Of a stretch of 64,000 nt of DNA, positions 59,067 through 64,000 are shown one piece after another (the stretch's first letter is position 1; every line of letters begins with the position of its first letter). Under the pieces are notes generated by a model. That model had not been told where the DNA came from. It ran no database searches and was given only the letters and a program-made list of their open reading frames with translations. Location of the stretch: positions 1 to 64,000 of the forward strand of contig NZ_MSSW01000053.1 in the NCBI RefSeq assembly GCF_002150685.1, read 5' to 3'. A program made the translations under genes and the position numbers. This DNA comes from Algoriphagus antarcticus. Its GTDB lineage: Bacteria; Bacteroidota; Bacteroidia; Cytophagales; Cyclobacteriaceae.

Positions 59067-61592
59067 ATGGGACTTTTCAAATTCTTAGTGTTGTTTACTT
59101 TAATGACATTTTTTTTAGGCAATCTAAATGCCCAAGAAATGCCTCCACCAGTCAAAAATGATTCCATCACCCTGGCTCAGGCTTACATCAATTTGACATT
59201 GACCAAGGAGTATTTTGAAGGATTGAGCGAAGAGCGGATTGGGAAAATTCTCCCCTTTGAAATCGAAGAGTTGGAATCGATTACAGATCCCACGTTTCTT
59301 AGGGATAATGCTGGACTTTATAATTTTTCCTGGTCACTACTCTATTACAATCAGGCAAAATTCCTCTTTCGAACTCAGAAAAGCACCGACCGCGAACTGC
59401 TTATTGAATGGAATAGATCACTGGAAAAAGCGATAGAATATTTCAATATTTCTATGCAGAAATCAAGCTTGGATCAGGATAATCCATTCTTCGAACTCAT
59501 AAAATTTGAAGAGGGATCTTATACCGCATTGCATCGAGAACTCTATGCCCTGAAAAGTCTCTTCACTCCTTATTTCAATGAAGATATTTACCTAGACTAT
59601 AAACGCATATTTTTAATGGCCAAAAATTCTGATCGCTTTGAAATAGATTCCCTGGCTTATTTTGCTGGGCTTTATGAGCTAGAATTCACCGCATCAATTA
59701 TTGATAAGAAATACGATTCGAGTAACTATAATTTCGGATCAAACACACTTCCATTAGTCTCTGAATACAATTACAATGAAAGGGATTACGACTATCATCC
59801 CTATACCGACCCTATAGAAACCGCCTACTTGCTCGATGAAAAGTTAGACCTTATCTCCAGGTATATTCAATTAAAGAAGCTCGCCTCAAAGAATAATACG
59901 GACACACTGAACTGGTTTGAAAGTTATAGACTATACAATGACTATTATATTTTCAAAGACGCAAGCTTAGATAAGTTATTTATCAACAAGATCACCAAAA
60001 TAGAAGATCCGTTTTTGAAAACTGAACTGGATCCCAAGGAGTTTGATGTGCTCTATACCGGGTTAAGACAGAACTTCTCCTACGCGTCGTATGCCACAGC
60101 GCAGGCATTTATCAATCTTTCCTTGATTCAGGAGAATTTTGAATCGTTGAGCAACAGCCATATCGCCTCAGTTCTCGCATCCAATGAAGTAGAATTGAGT
60201 GCTGTAACCGACATAGCCTTCATCACTCAAAATCATGAACTCTACCATTTTACCTATTCGCTATTGTATGAAAACAGCGCAAGACTACTCTATCGAACCA
60301 GAAAAAATATCGATCGGAAAAGGCTTGTGGGATGGAAAGAATCGCTTGAAACAGGAATTGAATATTATAACATCTCACAAAAGGAAAGTGAAGAAACTGA
60401 AGAGAAAAATCTGTTTCATGACCTGATCAAGTTTCACGATGAGGATGTCAATTCGATAACCAAAAATATCAAAAATTTAAAAAATCAATCTACTCCTTAT
60501 TTCAACGATGATATCTATCCAGATTTTCAACGGATATTTTACAAAGCTAAAAATGGCAACAAATACGATTTTGAAGGGCTAAAATCATTTGCAAGTATCT
60601 ACAATATCAGGCTTGATTTATCGGTTTTGGAAAATAAAGAATATGAGGTTTCTTCATATAAGGGTGAAATAAGTCAAGAATACGATATGTTATCTAAGCT
60701 TGACTTAACCTCAAAGTTCTTGCAATTCAAATTTCTAGCTTCAGATCAATTCTCGATTCCATCTAGTGGATTTGACGTGGAACAATTGTATTATTCATAC
60801 AGTGATTTTCTCTATGTACTTGAATATGAAAAGGACGGATTTATTATTCGTGAATTGAATACTGAGGCAATTGAAATTTTGTTTCATGAATTGCAGGAAA
60901 AATTTCCTTACATCTTTGAAAGGGGCCCAACTCCTGGGAAGTATGGTAATGCTAGGGATTTAGATAATGATGGTGATGGAATAATTGATTTTTTTGATAA
61001 TGAGCCAAACTATTTCTTCCCGGAATTTGCCCCACTTGCATCTGCAAGTTTCATTAAAAGGAACTTCAAACCTGAATTGAAGACACTTGGAAAGGTGGAT
61101 AAATTCTTAACAAAGGAATTTATTTCTGCAGGTTACAAAGAACAACTTCATTACTACTATGCCTCCGATGGCTTTGCGTTGACCACAAGTTTGGAAAAAT
61201 TTAATATCGATGGTTCAGCCGTATCAGCCGATGAGCGGTTTGTAAAAAGTCTCGGGGGCGAGGGCAAATTGTCATACTATGAAATTTTCAAATCCTTATT
61301 CTTTGAAGTTGAATCTGAATTCAGAATGTTTGCTTTGATCGTAGCATCTAATGCAGCCAAGATGAGTAAAGAAAGCATGACTCCTGGATTTGCTGAAAAA
61401 CTCATAGAAAACAGTTACGACTCACTTCCAGCTGATTTGACAAACAAAATACTCACCAATAAAACGCTATCGATTTTTGTATATCATTTCCATCAAAATG
61501 ATGTTGGGAGCACAGTAGAACTAGACCTTTCCGGAAAAATTTCAGCACAGGATCACTTGAAAAATGCTGGATTAATTAAGATAATTCAGTAA
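59067..61592 (+). CDS. Secreted protein with a 300-residue internal duplication and Ca-binding loop
   Basis: An 841-aa protein I cannot name. A signal peptide (1-22, ending NLNAQ) is followed by two tandem repeats of about 300 residues (about 37-343 and 344-620) that share blocks such as AQAYINLTLTKEYFE / AQAFINLSLIQENFE and YFNEDIYLDYKRIF / YFNDDIYPDFQRIF. Then comes DLDNDGDGIIDFFDNEP (about 630-647), a thrombospondin-type-3/EF-hand-like calcium loop, and a C-terminal domain (650-841) with SEFRMFALIVASNAAK. The last domain resembles C-terminal parts of proteins seen near STAND ATPases in Bacteroidota. It faces the nSTAND gene tail to tail with a 16-bp gap. Probably secreted or surface-bound. 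Confidence 0.7.
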   Translation: MGLFKFLVLFTLMTFFLGNLNAQEMPPPVKNDSITLAQAYINLTLTKEYFEGLSEERIGKILPFEIEELESITDPTFLRDNAGLYNFSWSLLYYNQAKFLFRTQKSTDRELLIEWNRSLEKAIEYFNISMQKSSLDQDNPFFELIKFEEGSYTALHRELYALKSLFTPYFNEDIYLDYKRIFLMAKNSDRFEIDSLAYFAGLYELEFTASIIDKKYDSSNYNFGSNTLPLVSEYNYNERDYDYHPYTDPIETAYLLDEKLDLISRYIQLKKLASKNNTDTLNWFESYRLYNDYYIFKDASLDKLFINKITKIEDPFLKTELDPKEFDVLYTGLRQNFSYASYATAQAFINLSLIQENFESLSNSHIASVLASNEVELSAVTDIAFITQNHELYHFTYSLLYENSARLLYRTRKNIDRKRLVGWKESLETGIEYYNISQKESEETEEKNLFHDLIKFHDEDVNSITKNIKNLKNQSTPYFNDDIYPDFQRIFYKAKNGNKYDFEGLKSFASIYNIRLDLSVLENKEYEVSSYKGEISQEYDMLSKLDLTSKFLQFKFLASDQFSIPSSGFDVEQLYYSYSDFLYVLEYEKDGFIIRELNTEAIEILFHELQEKFPYIFERGPTPGKYGNARDLDNDGDGIIDFFDNEPNYFFPEFAPLASASFIKRNFKPELKTLGKVDKFLTKEFISAGYKEQLHYYYASDGFALTTSLEKFNIDGSAVSADERFVKSLGGEGKLSYYEIFKSLFFEVESEFRMFALIVASNAAKMSKESMTPGFAEKLIENSYDSLPADLTNKILTNKTLSIFVYHFHQNDVGSTVELDLSGKISAQDHLKNAGLIKIIQ

Positions 61593-61608
61593 AACCGGAT
61601 CCTTGAGC

Positions 61609-63582
61609 CTAATCAGTTGAAGGGATTGCATCAAAGTATTCTTCAAAAGAAAAGTATCGGTGAATCGTATCGCCTGATACAAGTAGTATATCAATTTTCA
61701 TAGTAGGGCAATATCCCCATCCTAAATACCCTATCGAAAAAGAAGAAGTTGGATCTTTTGAAACTCGGGATCGATCAATAAATCCTTTACAAAAATTGTA
61801 TTGAACTTCTTTGATCTCGTCCTTCCGAAAAGATGGCATATCTACCCACATGGTGTAATTTCTATTTTCACCTCCTACATTGGAAGGACTGACTGATGCT
61901 TTTATTTCTATTAAACTATCAAGAGGATAGGTTCTTTCCTCATGAATAATATCTCCGATTTGTTCATCTGTGAGATTCTCATATTTAGGCCCTCTTCCAC
62001 GCATTACTAGCCTAAGTAGTTCTTTTGAATAATCTTCGGCAGTTTGAGCGTTTATCTTTTCCTGTTGAGCCAGAATCTCACTTTGCCTTGCTTTAACTCC
62101 CAGGTAAATAAAAAGCCCGGTGATCACCACAAAGACTCCTATGGCAATTTTTAAATACATGGACTTCTTACTTTTGACCAAGTCATCGTACTTCTGCTTA
62201 GCCTCTTTTTGCTTTTCCTTCTTAACCGAGTCTCGGCTTTTTGCTACCCAATTACTCTCTTCTTCATTCAGTTTAAACTTGCCCAAGTACGGCTCTATGT
62301 AGATCAGTTGCTTCTCAGTGAAATACTCCCGAGCCTCAGCTTTCACTCCAACCTGACTTTTTATCAAGCGCTTGATTTCAAGCAAAGCCGTTTCTTCAAC
62401 ACTTCTTTTTTCCGCGATTGGCTTGGCTAGCGAATCATGCGAAATCTCATACGTATCCGTATTCTCGTTGTAGCGCAGCAGTCTGCTATTGGAAAATGCC
62501 TCTACCACATCGACTACCAGTTGTTGATCTAAATCTGGCACTCGCTCAAACAATTCTTTCTTGGTAATCGGGTCTTTGGTGCCTTCCAAAGTGGCAAATG
62601 GAGAAAGGATTTTCCAAGTGAGCTCAGTGCTTAGATTTGGGTATTTCCCTTTCAATTCAACAGAAATATCAGCCACTTGCTCTTCCAGAAAATTGCTCAG
62701 GATATCCCCAATCTCACCCATTTCATTCACTTTGTCTAAAGTGAATTCTGCGGGTGCTTCACGCTTTTTATCTCCTGTGATATTCAAGTAAAGCTTGTCC
62801 AGAAATACCTGCAAAAATGGCAACTGTATCGTTAGTGATTTCTTATCTCCTTTGATCTTGTGAAAGATGCTTTCGGCCACAGCATCTTCCTCGCCTTCCT
62901 TAATTGAAATAGTAGATCCCTCAAATGTGGCAGCTCCGATAATTACCTGCTTCACTTTTTCAAGATTCATTGGTTCTACTCTTAGTTTTTTGCGAAGCAA
63001 CTGAGGAATGGCTCGCTCAAACTCAAATAAATAGCCCAAATACTCTTCACGAATCGAAAAAATCAATTTGACAGGCTGACCCGATTGCAAAATTCCTTTT
63101 ACTGTTTCAATAAAAATTTGCTGTTCGGAAACAGAACCGAGGATAAACAGCTCTTCAAACTGGTCAAATATTAAATAGATCGGCCTAAACGATTTTTGAT
63201 AAACTGCTCGGATAGATTTACTAATCGGGGTCAATTCCTGACCTGCCTTATCGGTATCTTCTTCCCATTCGTCAACCCATTTTGTCTCATCGGAACCCTG
63301 CTCAATCTTTCCTCCGGCTTGCTCCAAGGCTGAGGCTAAGGAATCGTTGATATTACTCCCCCTTCGAACCATCAAATCCAGCCAATCATGCGGCTGAAAC
63401 TTACCTGCAAGTCCACAATTGATTAAACTGGTTTTCCCAGTACCCGAAGCTCCATACACCAGCACTGCTGCCGACTGAAACACCATTTCGTACAAGGCGT
63501 TGATCTCCTCATCCCTCCCGAAAAAAACACCGCGATCTTCTCGTTGATAGGAGTCAAGAAATTTGAAAGGATACTTTTTCAT
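61609..63582 (-). CDS. nSTAND ATPase with membrane helix and pYEATS-like C-terminal domain
   Basis: A 657-aa protein (ATG 63582; four more residues are possible from 63594). Residues 1-300 are an nSTAND-type NTPase: PFKFLDSYQREDRGVFFGRDEEI, Walker A GASGTGKTSL (44-53) and Walker B PIYLIFDQFEELF (about 134-146). A helical region follows, then one membrane helix (about 474-497), a short coiled segment and a C-terminal domain (about 564-645) with VQYNFCKGFI and SSFSIGYLGWGY, like the prokaryotic YEATS fold. STAND proteins are switch ATPases used in defence and signalling. pYEATS domains are found in TIR- and STAND-linked systems. It is the second gene of a leftward operon whose first gene runs off the window. 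Confidence 0.85.
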   Translation of the reverse strand: MKKYPFKFLDSYQREDRGVFFGRDEEINALYEMVFQSAAVLVYGASGTGKTSLINCGLAGKFQPHDWLDLMVRRGSNINDSLASALEQAGGKIEQGSDETKWVDEWEEDTDKAGQELTPISKSIRAVYQKSFRPIYLIFDQFEELFILGSVSEQQIFIETVKGILQSGQPVKLIFSIREEYLGYLFEFERAIPQLLRKKLRVEPMNLEKVKQVIIGAATFEGSTISIKEGEEDAVAESIFHKIKGDKKSLTIQLPFLQVFLDKLYLNITGDKKREAPAEFTLDKVNEMGEIGDILSNFLEEQVADISVELKGKYPNLSTELTWKILSPFATLEGTKDPITKKELFERVPDLDQQLVVDVVEAFSNSRLLRYNENTDTYEISHDSLAKPIAEKRSVEETALLEIKRLIKSQVGVKAEAREYFTEKQLIYIEPYLGKFKLNEEESNWVAKSRDSVKKEKQKEAKQKYDDLVKSKKSMYLKIAIGVFVVITGLFIYLGVKARQSEILAQQEKINAQTAEDYSKELLRLVMRGRGPKYENLTDEQIGDIIHEERTYPLDSLIEIKASVSPSNVGGENRNYTMWVDMPSFRKDEIKEVQYNFCKGFIDRSRVSKDPTSSFSIGYLGWGYCPTMKIDILLVSGDTIHRYFSFEEYFDAIPSTD

Positions 63583-63611
63583 GGGGATTAACATCAGTGG
63601 ATTAAAAAAAA

Positions 63612-63998
63612 TTAAAACGAATCTTCGGTGGTTTCTTCCTCTATTCCGGTTAAGGTTTTTTTAGCTTCGAAAAACAAACTATAAACCTTATCGAAGTTCA
63701 TATCTATTCGGTTATCCTTTTTGGAAAGCCATGTATTGAGGGTATTTAAGCTAGAATCACTCGGCTTGGGATTACTTGATTTCTTGATGATTACCTTACT
63801 GTTATCTTCAATAAAACTGTAGTTTAGATTAAGGTCATCATAGGTATTGGCGTGAGAATAAAAACAGATTTTTGACCCGCCGTCCAACTTCAGTCCATTA
63901 AAATCAATGATAAAGGGATCGAGGTTTATATTCTCTCTATAATTATCCTTGAAAATAATCACCGCATGGGAAATCACCGGTGAGGATTCACGTCTCAC
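63612..63998 (-). CDS. Partial unknown protein, C-terminal part, upstream partner of the nSTAND gene
   Basis: The frame is open to the window edge (a GTG lies at 63998), so this is probably a gene cut by the end of the window. The visible 128 residues are beta-rich, hydrophilic and lack a membrane helix (PVISHAVIIFKDNYR..., ending ETTEDSF). I do not recognise it. It ends 29 bp before the nSTAND ATG on the same strand, so it is likely co-transcribed and may be the effector or sensor partner. Confidence 0.6.
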   Translation of the reverse strand: MRRESSPVISHAVIIFKDNYRENINLDPFIIDFNGLKLDGGSKICFYSHANTYDDLNLNYSFIEDNSKVIIKKSSNPKPSDSSLNTLNTWLSKKDNRIDMNFDKVYSLFFEAKKTLTGIEEETTEDSF

Positions 63999-64000
63999 GT

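Overview
The window looks like chromosomal DNA of a Bacteroidota member, most likely a Cytophagales/Cyclobacteriaceae (Algoriphagus-like) bacterium. The basis is the mix of families: a carboxypeptidase-regulatory-domain outer-membrane barrel protein, orphan MacB/FtsX permease, AAA_14/DUF4143 ATPase, GH95, GH109, GH140 and DUF1080 enzymes, many Sec signal peptides ending in AQ, and Bacteroidota-style promoters (TAnnTTTG). The species is inferred, not shown. No rRNA, tRNA, CRISPR array, IS transposase or phage structural gene was recognised.

Layout. 0.2-6.3 kb: AddAB-type end-resection nuclease/helicase pair. 6.6-8.8 kb: a lipase-like hydrolase and a divergent secreted serine hydrolase. 8.8-10.5 kb: a non-coding repeat array made of about 69-bp units followed by four about 300-bp modules carrying three hairpins each. 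10.6-13.0 kb: menaquinone genes menB and menE (divergent) and a DUF2141 protein. 13.0-16.1 kb: an unknown acidic protein, a membrane-anchored TIR protein, and a small operon with an S24/LexA-like repressor under a 10-bp-arm palindrome. 16.3-25 kb: outer-membrane barrel protein, cysteine-rich copper protein, LLM oxidoreductase, FtsX permease and AAA_14 ATPase. 25-32 kb: Tex, a methyltransferase, a TlpA thioredoxin, small acidic and lipoprotein genes, and an AI-2E-type transporter. 32-37.5 kb: a leftward cluster of Crp-type regulator, barrel protein, S41 protease and alpha/beta hydrolase, bordered by palindromes, MITE-like repeats and gene fragments.

37.5-41.9 kb holds the candidate new system: a tightly packed operon of a coiled-coil P-loop ATPase, a minimal MscS-like channel protein and a Na+/H+-antiporter-like membrane protein. 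42-58.5 kb is a scattered carbohydrate/hydrolase region (GH95, carboxylesterase with a degenerate-Nudix NrtR-like regulator, GH140, endonuclease/phosphatase, DUF1080, GH109), interleaved with a Pif1-like helicase, a Qnr-like pentapeptide protein, a PRC-barrel protein and an AsmA/DUF748-like protein. 59-64 kb contains a secreted protein with a large internal duplication and a Ca-binding loop, facing an nSTAND ATPase with a transmembrane helix and a pYEATS-like C-terminal domain, whose upstream operon partner runs off the window end.

Two groups look like conflict or stress systems (TIR plus S24 repressor; nSTAND-pYEATS plus partner). The ATPase-channel-antiporter operon may be a third, acting at the membrane. 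Three copies of a roughly 110-130 bp MITE-like element and several perfect palindromes mark sites of past rearrangement.
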